19,964 nucleotides of DNA from NCBI GenBank assembly GCA_027489295.1, contig JAIYAA010000099.1, forward strand, positions 1-19,964, given 5' to 3'. Positions 8,991-17,020 of the stretch are shown piece by piece; position 1 is the first letter of the stretch; every line of letters begins with the position of its first letter. The DNA is from Sphingomonadales bacterium. Its GTDB lineage: Bacteria > Pseudomonadota > Alphaproteobacteria > Sphingomonadales > Sphingomonadaceae. The position numbers and the translations under genes were made by a program. Under the pieces are notes generated by a model that was not told the DNA's origin, did not search any database, and saw nothing but the letters and a program-made list of their open reading frames with translations.

Positions 8991-9449
8991 AGCCGATCGC
9001 TTCCACCGCGAGCACCTCGATCGCCTCGGCCTTGCCGGCGAAGTCGACCCGCTCGCCTTCCTCCGCGCCGAGCAGCGCGTGCGCCAGCGGCGCCTGGAAC
9101 GCCAGCCGATCGGCCGCCGGATCGGCTTCGTCATGGCCGACGATCTCGATCACCCGCTCGCGCCCGTTCAGCTTGATCCGCACGCGCGCGCCGATGCCCG
9201 CCACGCCGTCCTCGGGGCGCGGCGCGACCTGCGCGGTGGCGGCGCGGGTGTTCCAATAGCGCAGCTCGCGCTTCAGCGCCGCGCGCGTTTCCTCCTCGCC
9301 TTCGGCCTCGATCGCGGCCTCGAGTGCTGCGACCTTGCCCGCGATCAGCGCGGGCCCCGCCGCCGTGACCAGGTTGGGCCCGGCCGGCAGCGGCAGCTCG
9401 AACTTCGGTTCCTTGTGTTCCTCGTCGCTCTCGCGGCGGAAGGCGACGC

Positions 9450-9453
<4 letters not shown>
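8989..9453 (-). CDS. GreA/GreB-like transcription elongation factor family protein (degenerate N-terminal domain)
   Basis: This 154-residue protein resembles the GreA/GreB family that enters the RNA polymerase secondary channel. The C-terminal half (about 85-152) matches the FKBP-like Gre domain: GARVRIKLNGRERVIEIVGH, then DRLAFQAPLAHALLGAEEGE and a final beta strand. The N-terminal half is a shorter helical pair in which RELRYWNTRAATAQVAP resembles the second helix end of Gre proteins. The conserved acidic tip motif of cleavage factors (GDxSENAEY in GreA/GreB) is absent. RNA cleavage activity is therefore doubtful, and a Gfh1/Rnk-like regulatory role is possible; that is inference. Its ATG overlaps the stop of the upstream aldo/keto reductase in ATGA, so the two genes are probably co-translated. 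Confidence 0.85.
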
Positions 9454-10514
<1,061 letters not shown>

Positions 10515-10661
10515 CGGTCTCTCCATCGCGAATGGTTGGTCGAACGCGCCTATACGCAGGCAGGGTCCGTCGCGGAACACCCCCTTCCACCGACAATCGC
10601 AAGCCGCCCCCAAGGACAGCTATCTTGTCGTGTCGCCCCTCGCCCGGTAACGCGGGCGGCC

Positions 10662-12053
10662 ATGCAGTATCACAGCACCCGCGGCGGCGCGCCCTTGCTG
10701 GGCTTTCGCGACGTCACCCTCACCGGTCTCGCCAGCGACGGCGGCCTCTATATCCCGACCGAATGGCCCAGCTTCTCGGCTGCGGACATCGCCGCGATGC
10801 GCGGCCTCTCCTATGTGGAGACGGCGGTGCGCGTCATGCTGCCATTCGTCACCCCGGATCTTTCGGAAGACGAGCTTCGCCAGCTGTGCACCCAGGCCTA
10901 TGGCCGCTTCTCGCACGCGGCGGTAACCCCGCTGGTGCAGATCGACCAGCAGCACTGGCTGCTCGAGCTGTTCCACGGCCCCACCCTCGCCTTCAAGGAC
11001 GTGGCGCTGCAGCTGCTGGGCCTGTTGTTCGAGAAGTTCCTGGCCGGCACCGACCAGCACCTCACCATCGTCGGCGCCACCTCGGGCGATACCGGCAGCG
11101 CCGCGATCGACGCAGTGGCCGGGCGCATCGGCGTCGACATCTTCATGCTGCACCCGCGCGGCCGCGTGTCCGACGTGCAGCGCCGCCAGATGACCACGGT
11201 GCTCGCCCCCAACGTCCACAACATCGCGATCGAAGGCAGCTTCGACGATGCCCAGGCGCTGGTGAAGGCGATGTTCAACGACGCCGATTTCTCCGGCCGC
11301 TTCCAGCTGAGCGCGGTCAATTCGATCAACTGGGCCCGGCTGATGGCGCAGGTGGTCTATTATTTCTACGCCGCGGTCCGCCTCGGCGCGCCGGAGCGGC
11401 CGGTCGCCTTCTCGGTGCCGACGGGCAATTTCGGCGACGTGTTCGCCGGCTATGTCGCCGCCCGCATGGGGCTGCCGGTGGCCAAGCTGGTGGTGGCGAC
11501 CAACGTCAACGACATCCTCCACCGCGCGCTGTCGGCCGGCGACTATTCGGCGGGCACCGTCACCCCCACCGCCGCACCGTCGATGGACATCCAGGTCAGC
11601 TCGAACTTCGAGCGCCTGCTGGCGGATCTCGCCGGCGCGCCGATTGCCGAGCAGATGCGCGGCTTCGAAAGCACCCGCGCGATGCAGCTCACCAATGCCC
11701 AGCGCGAAGGTGCCTCGAAGCTGTTCACCAGCGACGCGATCGATGCCGACGGCATGAACGAGGCGATGCGCTGGGCCTGCGCCGAGGCGGGCCAGGTGAT
11801 CGATCCGCACACCGCGATCGGCCTCGCCGCCGCGCAGCGCGCCGGGCTGCCTGCCGACGTGCCGGTGGTGACCCTCGCCACCGCCCACCCGGCCAAGTTC
11901 CGCGACGCGGTCGAGCGCGCCACCGGCATGCGCCCCAATGTGCCCAGCCGCGTCGGCGACCTGTTCGAGCGTCAGGAGCGCTACGACACGCTGCCGGCCG
12001 AGTTCGGCGCGATCACCGGCTATATCGCCGAACGGGCGCACGCCCGCCCATGA
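10662..12053 (+). CDS. thrC: Threonine synthase
   Basis: This 463-residue PLP enzyme converts O-phospho-L-homoserine to L-threonine, the last step of threonine synthesis. The N-terminus MQYHSTRGGAPLLGF and ASDGGLYIP are characteristic of the longer (E. coli/fungal) class of threonine synthases. The PLP lysine is Lys112 in HGPTLAFKDVALQ, and the phosphate-binding GATSGDTGSAA motif follows. VPTGNFGDVFAGY and TATAHPAKF complete the signature, so the gene is intact. The start at 10662 is set by homology: no convincing ribosome site precedes it, and the open frame continues upstream antisense to the aldo/keto reductase. The stop overlaps the next gene by four bases (ATGA). Other threonine genes are not adjacent. 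Confidence 0.97.
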   Translation: MQYHSTRGGAPLLGFRDVTLTGLASDGGLYIPTEWPSFSAADIAAMRGLSYVETAVRVMLPFVTPDLSEDELRQLCTQAYGRFSHAAVTPLVQIDQQHWLLELFHGPTLAFKDVALQLLGLLFEKFLAGTDQHLTIVGATSGDTGSAAIDAVAGRIGVDIFMLHPRGRVSDVQRRQMTTVLAPNVHNIAIEGSFDDAQALVKAMFNDADFSGRFQLSAVNSINWARLMAQVVYYFYAAVRLGAPERPVAFSVPTGNFGDVFAGYVAARMGLPVAKLVVATNVNDILHRALSAGDYSAGTVTPTAAPSMDIQVSSNFERLLADLAGAPIAEQMRGFESTRAMQLTNAQREGASKLFTSDAIDADGMNEAMRWACAEAGQVIDPHTAIGLAAAQRAGLPADVPVVTLATAHPAKFRDAVERATGMRPNVPSRVGDLFERQERYDTLPAEFGAITGYIAERAHARP

Positions 12054-12919
12054 AGCTCGTCACCCTCACCGGCGAACCCTGGGGCGACTATGGGCTGGTC
12101 GATTCCGGCCATGGCCGCAAGCTGGAGCGCTACGGCGCCTATCGTTTCATCCGCCCGGAGCCGCAGGCGATGTGGGGGCCCGCGTCCGCCGACTGGGATG
12201 CGCATGCCGAATTCGTCCCCGGCTCGGACGAGGACGGTGGCGGCCGCTGGGAGTATCTCAAGCCCACCCCGCGCGAGGGCTGGCCTCTGGCGTGGCGCGA
12301 GGTGCGCTTCACCGCGCAGACCACGCCCTTCCGCCATCTCGGCTTCTTCCCGGACATGGCGCCGGTATGGGACTGGATGCGCGGCCGCATCGACGGGATG
12401 GCCGAGCCCGAGTGCATGAACCTGTTCGGCTATACCGGCGTCGGCTCGCTGGCGCTGGCGGCGGCAGGGGCCAAGGTCACCCATGTCGATGCCTCCAAGA
12501 AGTCGGTGATGGAGGGCAAGGCCAATGCCCAGCTGTCGGGCATGACCGACAAGCCGATCCGCTGGATGATCGACGATGCGATGAAATTCACCGCGCGCGA
12601 GGTGCGCCGCGGCCGCCGCTATGACGGCATCATCCTCGATCCGCCGAAATGGGGCCGCGGCCCCAATGGCGAGGTGTGGAAGCTGGAAGAGGGCCTGCCC
12701 TCGCTGATCGACGATGTGGCCAGGCTGCTCGACGAGAATTCGCGCTTCCTGTTCCTCACCGTCTATGCGGTGCGGATGTCGGCGCTGGCGATCGGCGAAC
12801 TGGTCCGCCAGGCGATGGCCGGCAAGGGCGGCACGGTCGAGGCCGGCGAACTGACCGTGCGCGAAGAGGCGCGCGGGCTGGAACTGCCCACCGCCATCTT
12901 CGCGCGCTGGAGCCGCTAG
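12050..12919 (+). CDS. Class I SAM-dependent methyltransferase (RlmI/RlmK-like, no PUA domain)
   Basis: This 289-residue protein is a Rossmann-fold methyltransferase of the type usually annotated as an rRNA cytosine-C5 (RlmI-like) methyltransferase. An N-terminal domain of about 115 residues (ending HLGFFPDMAPVWDWM) resembles the central domain of RlmI but the PUA domain is lacking. Motif I is NLFGYTGVGSLALAAAGAKV at about 123-142 followed by HVDASKKSV; the catalytic-region motif IV is LDPPKWGRGPNGE near 196. No cysteine is seen in the LDPPKW position or nearby that would serve as the RNA m5C nucleophile, so the target could differ. It begins inside the thrC stop codon (ATGA) and has no independent ribosome site, so translation probably depends on thrC. 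It ends 22 bases before an inverted-repeat element. Confidence 0.88.
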   Translation: MKLVTLTGEPWGDYGLVDSGHGRKLERYGAYRFIRPEPQAMWGPASADWDAHAEFVPGSDEDGGGRWEYLKPTPREGWPLAWREVRFTAQTTPFRHLGFFPDMAPVWDWMRGRIDGMAEPECMNLFGYTGVGSLALAAAGAKVTHVDASKKSVMEGKANAQLSGMTDKPIRWMIDDAMKFTAREVRRGRRYDGIILDPPKWGRGPNGEVWKLEEGLPSLIDDVARLLDENSRFLFLTVYAVRMSALAIGELVRQAMAGKGGTVEAGELTVREEARGLELPTAIFARWSR

Positions 12920-12941
12920 GCAATCGGCAGCCCCAACATTT

Positions 12942-13035
12942 GTCATCCCGGCGGAAGCCGGGATCCATTGGGGTCTACGTCACGGCGCTTGCCGAACCGG
13001 AGTGCCGAATGGATCCCGGCTTTCGCCGGGATGAC
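12942..13035. repeat. 94-bp inverted-repeat element between convergent genes (REP-like)
   Basis: Two 28-bp arms, 12942-12969 and 13008-13035, are inverted copies of each other with a single mismatch, separated by 38 bases. Each arm also contains its own hairpin: CCCGGCGGAAGCCGGG on the left and CCCGGCTTTCGCCGGG on the right, i.e. 6-bp perfect stems with four-base loops. Elements beginning GTCATCCCGGC are known as dispersed intergenic repeats in proteobacteria. It lies between the stops of the methyltransferase and the hydrolase and can form a strong stem in RNA from either direction, so it may terminate both transcripts. Only one copy is visible in this window. Confidence 0.85.
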
Positions 13036-13043
13036 GGTTGAGG

Positions 13044-13991
13044 TCAGCCGGCGAGGAACGCCGCCAGCGCCCGCTCGAACGCCTCCGGCTGGTCGAGCAT
13101 GATGAAGTGCCCGCTGTCGCCCACGCCCTGGAGCGTCACCTTGAGCGCCCCGGCATATTGGCTGCGGTAGAAGCCGAGCGTCGCATCCTCGCCGCGCGCG
13201 GCGGTCCACGGCACCAGCACGGTGATCGGCGTGGCGATCTTCGGCAGGTCAGAGCGCAGATCGGTGATCATGTCCTCATAGATCGCCTGGCCGCTTACTC
13301 GCATGTCCGCCTTGCTCGACCATGCCGCGACCTTGTCGCGCGAGGCAGGCTTCAGCGCGTTTTGCTGCGCGAGCATCTGCGCCAGCTGCGCCGGGAACGG
13401 CTTGCCGTACAGGCCCGCCATCTGGGTACGCATCCTCTCGGCCTGCGGCTTGATCGACTCCGCCGTGGCGGCCGGGGCGAAGATGGTGCTGATGAACGGC
13501 AGCGCATCGACGATCAGCGCCTTTTGGACATCCTCCGGATGCGCGCGCGCCAGCATCAGCGAGACCAGCCCGCCCATCGAATGGCCGACCACCGGCACCG
13601 CGCCCAGCTTGGCGCCGGTGATCAGCGTGTGGAGATCGCCGACGATCCCGTCGAGGATGCCGGGCTGGAGGTTGCCGCGCGGATCGTCCCCGCCGAAGCC
13701 GTTGACCTGCACCAGATAGACACGGTGGTTCTTCGCAAGCGCGGGCACCACCCCGTCCCAGGTCGCGCGCGGGCTGGACAGGCCGGGGATCAGGATCACC
13801 GGGCTGCCGCGCCCGACGACCTGCACCGAGATGTGCGCCATCTGCACCAGCGGGTCGGCGGCGGCGGCGGGCGCAGGCGCGGTCGTACCATGGCTGTGCC
13901 CGGAGGCGCTCGCGACGGCGATCGCCACGGCCATCGCCAGCCAGCGGGTGGTGGATACGCGGGACGCGGCAAAGCAAAGGGCGTGCATCAT
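13044..13991 (-). CDS. Exported alpha/beta hydrolase
   Basis: This 315-residue alpha/beta-hydrolase fold enzyme begins with a hydrophobic N-terminal signal segment (about residues 14-33, TTRWLAMAVAIAVASASG) and an Ala/Pro-rich linker, so it is probably exported to the periplasm. The oxyanion-hole region is VILIPGLSSPRATWDGV. The nucleophile elbow GHSMGG places the catalytic serine at about residue 138, and the catalytic histidine is at about 295 in SGHFIMLDQPEAF. The acid lies between them but cannot be fixed. The substrate is unknown; many relatives are esterases or haloperoxidase-like. The ATG at 13991 follows AAGGAG by eight bases and overlaps the XRE regulator stop in ATGA, making it the last gene of a three-gene operon. 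It converges on the methyltransferase across the inverted repeat. Confidence 0.9.
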   Translation of the reverse strand: MMHALCFAASRVSTTRWLAMAVAIAVASASGHSHGTTAPAPAAAADPLVQMAHISVQVVGRGSPVILIPGLSSPRATWDGVVPALAKNHRVYLVQVNGFGGDDPRGNLQPGILDGIVGDLHTLITGAKLGAVPVVGHSMGGLVSLMLARAHPEDVQKALIVDALPFISTIFAPAATAESIKPQAERMRTQMAGLYGKPFPAQLAQMLAQQNALKPASRDKVAAWSSKADMRVSGQAIYEDMITDLRSDLPKIATPITVLVPWTAARGEDATLGFYRSQYAGALKVTLQGVGDSGHFIMLDQPEAFERALAAFLAG

Positions 13992-14197
13992 TGATCCTGC
14001 TCCTTGGCGGGATTGAGGAAGATGTCTTCGATCGCGAGGCCGAACAGGTCCGCAATCTTGAAGGCGAGCGGCAGCGAGGGATCGTAGCGCCCGGTCTCGA
14101 TCGCGTTGACGCTCTGGCGCGAGACCTCCAGCCGTTCGGCGAGATCCTGCTGGCTCCACGCGCGCTCGGCGCGGAGCACGCGGAGGCGGTTGTTCAT
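13988..14197 (-). CDS. Small XRE-family helix-turn-helix regulator (69 aa)
   Basis: The whole 69-residue protein is a single Cro/C1-type HTH: MNNRLRVLRAERAWSQQDLA, then RLEVSRQSVNAIETGRYDPS and LAFKIADLFGLAIEDIF. This is the compact regulator type commonly found beside multi-pass membrane proteins in bacteria. It overlaps the preceding membrane-protein gene and the following hydrolase gene by four bases each, so all three are coupled. With no sensor domain of its own, it probably acts with the membrane protein or simply as an autorepressor; the palindrome at 14651-14684 is its most likely binding site. The DNA-binding assignment is firm, the target is inference. Confidence 0.94.
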   Translation of the reverse strand: MNNRLRVLRAERAWSQQDLAERLEVSRQSVNAIETGRYDPSLPLAFKIADLFGLAIEDIFLNPAKEQDQ

Positions 14198-14613
14198 GCC
14201 TCGCCTCCCGAGCCGTCGCGCAGATAGACCAGCCCCTGGCAGAGGCCGAGCCCGGCGGCCCAGAGCGGGAACGCCCCCCATAGCGGGAAGCGCCCGACCA
14301 CGCCGCCCTCTTCGAGAAAGCCCCACACCGTCGTGAACGCCAGCAGGATGCCGAGCCCGCCGATCGCGGCGATGGCGTTGCGGCTGCGCAGATATTCGTC
14401 CTTCTCCTCGACCAGATACAGGCCGATCGCGGCAATGGCGGCAAGCAGCGGCAATGCGGGTGCCAGCGCCAGCGCGAACAGGCCGAGGCCCTCGGGATGC
14501 CACCAGCGCGACGCCAGTCCGGACCCGACGATGACAACGGAATAGACGCCCATCGCCGGCAGGAACCGCCACATATACCGACGCTGGGCGGCGTTCATCG
14601 TACCACAAGCCAT
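14194..14613 (-). CDS. Four-helix integral membrane protein of unknown function
   Basis: This 139-residue protein is mostly hydrophobic, with four probable transmembrane segments: about 17-36 (AMGVYSVVIVGSGLASRWW), 43-68 (ALALAPALPLLAAIAAIGLY), 80-101 (AIAAIGGLGILLAFTTVWGF) and 108-130 (WGAFPLWAAGLGLCQGLVYL). A charged loop LVEEKDEYLRSRN lies between helices two and three. I do not recognise a catalytic motif. The ATG at 14613 is supported by AAGGAGG six bases upstream; a second in-frame ATG lies five codons later. Membrane proteins of this layout are often paired with a small XRE regulator, as here, where the two genes overlap by four bases. It is the first gene of the operon. Confidence 0.85.
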   Translation of the reverse strand: MACGTMNAAQRRYMWRFLPAMGVYSVVIVGSGLASRWWHPEGLGLFALALAPALPLLAAIAAIGLYLVEEKDEYLRSRNAIAAIGGLGILLAFTTVWGFLEEGGVVGRFPLWGAFPLWAAGLGLCQGLVYLRDGSGGEA

Positions 14614-14650
14614 GTAAAGCCTCCTTGCGAATCAGACAAGCAAGCTTTAC

Positions 14651-14684
14651 GTCAACCACGCTTTACATGTCAAGCGTGGTTGAC
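14651..14684. promoter_or_regulatory. 34-bp palindrome upstream of the membrane-protein/XRE operon, probable operator
   Basis: The 13-bp arms GTCAACCACGCTT and AAGCGTGGTTGAC are perfect inverted copies around the eight-base centre TACATGTC. It lies 38 bases upstream of the first ATG of the operon. On the operon's strand it contains TTGACA followed after 17 bases by GTAAAG, a possible but weak promoter. The ten-base word CATGTAAAGC also occurs inverted at 14611-14620, across the start codon, and GCTTTAC recurs at 14644-14650. Autoregulation by the encoded XRE protein is the simplest reading; this is inference from symmetry and position. Confidence 0.65.
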
Positions 14685-14705
14685 AGCGGAGCACGCGCTC
14701 TAAAT

Positions 14706-14730
14706 CCCCCTCCCGCCTGCGGGAGGGGGG
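14706..14730 (-). terminator. GC-rich hairpin after the Mur ligase gene, probable terminator
   Basis: CCCCCTCCCGC and GCGGGAGGGGG are perfect 11-bp arms with almost no loop. On the minus strand the stem is followed by ATTTAG, a short T-containing stretch. It lies 38 bases beyond the Mur ligase stop. The shape fits an intrinsic terminator with a poor T-tract; palindromes of this wording may also be dispersed repeats in such genomes, which cannot be checked here. Confidence 0.5.
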
Positions 14731-14767
14731 CGATAGAAGCGCAGCCGATCGCTTGTCGGAACGCAGG

Positions 14768-16162
14768 CTACCCCCGCAGCCGCGCCACCATGTCCTCCGC
14801 CAGCAGGCTGAGCGTATCGTCGCGCGCGCCCATCACCACGATGCGATCGCCCGGGCGGGCCTGCGCCACGAGATGCGCCGCCGCCGCCTCGCGGCCGGGG
14901 ATGTGGATCGCCTGCGCGCCGGTCGCCGCAACATCGGTGACGATGTCGGCGCTGGTCACCTCGCGGGCGACGGTGCCGCCGTGATAGACCGGGTCCGGCA
15001 GCACCAGCAGGTCTTCAGTCCCCAATTTGGTTGCGAACATCGCGACCAGTTCGCGCCGCATCACCTTGAGCGGGCCATAGCCGTGCGGCTGGAACAAGAG
15101 CAGCAACCGCCCCGGAAACGCGTGCAGCGTATCCAGTGTCGCGGCGATTTTGTCCGGGTTGTGCCCGAAATCGTCGATCACCGACACGCCGCCGGCCGTG
15201 CCGACCAGCTCGAACCGCCGCCGCAGCCCGGTAAAGCCCTCCACGGCCGCGCAGGCATCCTCCAGCGACACCCCCGCCGCCGTCGCCGCGCCGATCGCGG
15301 CCAGCGCATTGGCGACATTGTGCCGCCCCGGCACCTGCAGCCGCACGCGGCGCACGGTTTCGCCCATCACCAGATCGAAGCGACAAGCGAACGCCTCGGG
15401 CGCCAGGTTGCGCGCCGTCAGATCCGCCTCGCCCTCCACCGCGAAGGTCAGCGTGCGGCCTCGATCGAGCCCCGCCGCCAGCGCCGCGCTCTCGGCATCG
15501 CCGACATTGACCACGGTGGTCGCCGCCTTGCCCGCAAAGGCGCCGAACAGCAGCCGCAATTCCTCCAGCGACTTGTGGTCGAGGCTGACATTGTTGAGCA
15601 CCGCGATCCGCGGCCAGTAATTGGCGATCGAGCCGTCGCTCTCGTCCACCTCGCTGACGAACGCGTCCCCCGCCCCGACCAGCGCGCTCGCGAACGGCGC
15701 GTCGGGCCCCGCGAAATTCTTCATCACCGCGCCGTTCATCACCGTGGGATCGCGCCCGCAGGCGTGGAGGATCCAGCCGATCATCCCCGTCACGGTCGAC
15801 TTGCCGCTGGTCCCCGCCACGCCGATCGGCAGCGCGGACGCATTGAACAGGCCCGCCAGCAGCTCGGCCCGCGACATGCGCGCGCAGCCCAGCTCGGCCG
15901 CGCGCACCATGTCCGGCACGGTCGGCTCGATCGCGGCGGAGGCGACCACCACCTGCTCGGCCGACTGCACGCCGCTGCCGTCCTGCGGGAACAGCTCCAC
16001 CCCGCGCGAGCGCAGCCAGTCGAACTTGGACGCCAGCCGCCCGCCGTCGAGGCTGCGGTCCGAACCCGAGACCCGGGCGCCCCGGCCGGCGAGGATCATC
16101 GCCAGCGGCATCATCCCCGAACCGCCGATCCCTACGAAGAAGGTTGCTTTGCCATGCTGCAT
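14768..16162 (-). CDS. MurC/Mpl-like Mur ligase paralogue
   Basis: This 464-residue protein has the three-domain layout of Mur ligases. An N-terminal UDP-binding Rossmann domain begins [14 protein letters not shown]. The ATP-binding domain has a P-loop AGTSGKST at 116-123, then EVDESDGS (171-178) and NNVSLDHKS (190-198). A C-terminal domain includes [24 protein letters not shown] and [16 protein letters not shown]. It is closest to MurC (UDP-MurNAc:L-Ala ligase) and Mpl (murein tripeptide ligase), but both of those normally carry GTHGKTT, so this is an atypical member. Because it lies head to head with an LD-carboxypeptidase rather than in a cell-wall cluster, a recycling role like Mpl is plausible. 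The ATG at 16162 gives the usual N-terminus; no clear ribosome site is seen and a longer start at 16201 is possible. The fold is certain, the substrate is not. Confidence 0.85.
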   Translation of the reverse strand: MQHGKATFFVGIGGSGMMPLAMILAGRGARVSGSDRSLDGGRLASKFDWLRSRGVELFPQDGSGVQSAEQVVVASAAIEPTVPDMVRAAELGCARMSRAELLAGLFNASALPIGVAGTSGKSTVTGMIGWILHACGRDPTVMNGAVMKNFAGPDAPFASALVGAGDAFVSEVDESDGSIANYWPRIAVLNNVSLDHKSLEELRLLFGAFAGKAATTVVNVGDAESAALAAGLDRGRTLTFAVEGEADLTARNLAPEAFACRFDLVMGETVRRVRLQVPGRHNVANALAAIGAATAAGVSLEDACAAVEGFTGLRRRFELVGTAGGVSVIDDFGHNPDKIAATLDTLHAFPGRLLLLFQPHGYGPLKVMRRELVAMFATKLGTEDLLVLPDPVYHGGTVAREVTSADIVTDVAATGAQAIHIPGREAAAAHLVAQARPGDRIVVMGARDDTLSLLAEDMVARLRG

Positions 16163-16201
16163 GGGCACGCTATCGGCGAAGCGAGGAGACCATACAAGCA
16201 T

Positions 16202-17020
16202 ATGCGGATCGGAGTCGTCGCGCCGGCGCGGCCAGTCACCCGGGAATCGTCAGCCCGCATGGCGGCGTTCATGGCGCTCACCTATCCCGAGCATGAAGTG
16301 GTGTTCCACCCGCAATGCTATCTCTCGGCCGGCCATTTCGCCGGCACCGATGCCGAGCGCGCGGCGGCGTTCCTCGAGTTCGCCAACGATCCGACGATCG
16401 ATGCCATCTGGTTCGCGCGCGGCGGCTATGGCTCGAACCGCATCCTCGACGCGGTGATGCCGCATCTCGGCGACGCGGCGCGGCGCAAGACGTACATGGG
16501 CTTCTCCGACATGGGCTTTCTGCTGGGCGCGCTCTACGCCCGCGGCATCGGCCATCCGGTCCATGCCTCGATGGCGAGCAGCATCGGCAAGAACGATGCG
16601 GGCGTGGACACCGGCTGGGCGCTCGGCTGGCTGATCGAGCGCGACCGCCGCGGGCTCGACCCCGCGCTGGCCGACGGCCGCCCCGCCGCCGCCTTCAACC
16701 TCGCGATCCTCACCTCGCTGATCGGCAGCAAGTACCTGCCTGACCTTACCGACCATGTGCTGATGATCGAGGAAGTCGACGAGCCGCTCTACCGGATCGA
16801 TCGGATGCTGTTCAACATGGCGCATGCCGAACAACTGAAGGGCATCGCCGGCATCCGCCTGGGTGCGGTGACCGCGATCGCCGAGAACGACCCGCCCTTC
16901 GGCGAGACGGTGGACGCAATGATCCTCCGCTGGTGCAAGGAGATGGGCGTCCCCTATCTCGGCCGCTGCGCGATCGGGCACATCTCGACCAACCACGTCG
17001 TCCCGTTCGGCGTCGCATGA
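16202..17020 (+). CDS. S66-family LD-carboxypeptidase (LdcA/MccF-like)
   Basis: This 272-residue serine peptidase belongs to family S66, whose members trim D-Ala from murein tetrapeptides (LdcA) or inactivate microcin C (MccF). The N-terminal [24 protein letters not shown] and the nucleophile motif GFSDMGF (Ser102) are family signatures. The glutamate is Glu190/191 in [12 protein letters not shown], and the histidine is His260 in GHISTNH, so the Ser-Glu-His triad looks complete. No signal peptide is seen, so it acts in the cytoplasm. It is somewhat shorter than typical LdcA (about 300). GAGGAG lies about a dozen bases before the ATG, rather far. It is divergent from the Mur ligase, 39 bases apart, and overlaps the PLP enzyme gene by four bases. 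LdcA-like murein recycling is favoured over microcin immunity by this context. Confidence 0.9.
   Translation: MRIGVVAPARPVTRESSARMAAFMALTYPEHEVVFHPQCYLSAGHFAGTDAERAAAFLEFANDPTIDAIWFARGGYGSNRILDAVMPHLGDAARRKTYMGFSDMGFLLGALYARGIGHPVHASMASSIGKNDAGVDTGWALGWLIERDRRGLDPALADGRPAAAFNLAILTSLIGSKYLPDLTDHVLMIEEVDEPLYRIDRMLFNMAHAEQLKGIAGIRLGAVTAIAENDPPFGETVDAMILRWCKEMGVPYLGRCAIGHISTNHVVPFGVA

Noticed and set aside
10549..10577. Possible promoter for the aldo/keto reductase (TATAGG with a poor -35 seventeen bases upstream, minus strand)
   Set aside because: The -35 matches only two of six consensus bases, so it is not distinguishable from chance in GC-rich DNA.
13992..14537. Upstream extension of the hydrolase frame
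   Set aside because: It overlaps the XRE and membrane-protein genes in another frame and would bury the signal peptide internally; AAGGAG before 13991 marks the real start.
14753..16201. Upstream extension of the LD-carboxypeptidase frame to 755 codons
   Set aside because: The extension is antisense to the Mur ligase and has shadow-like composition; MRIGVVAPA at 16202 is the normal S66 beginning.
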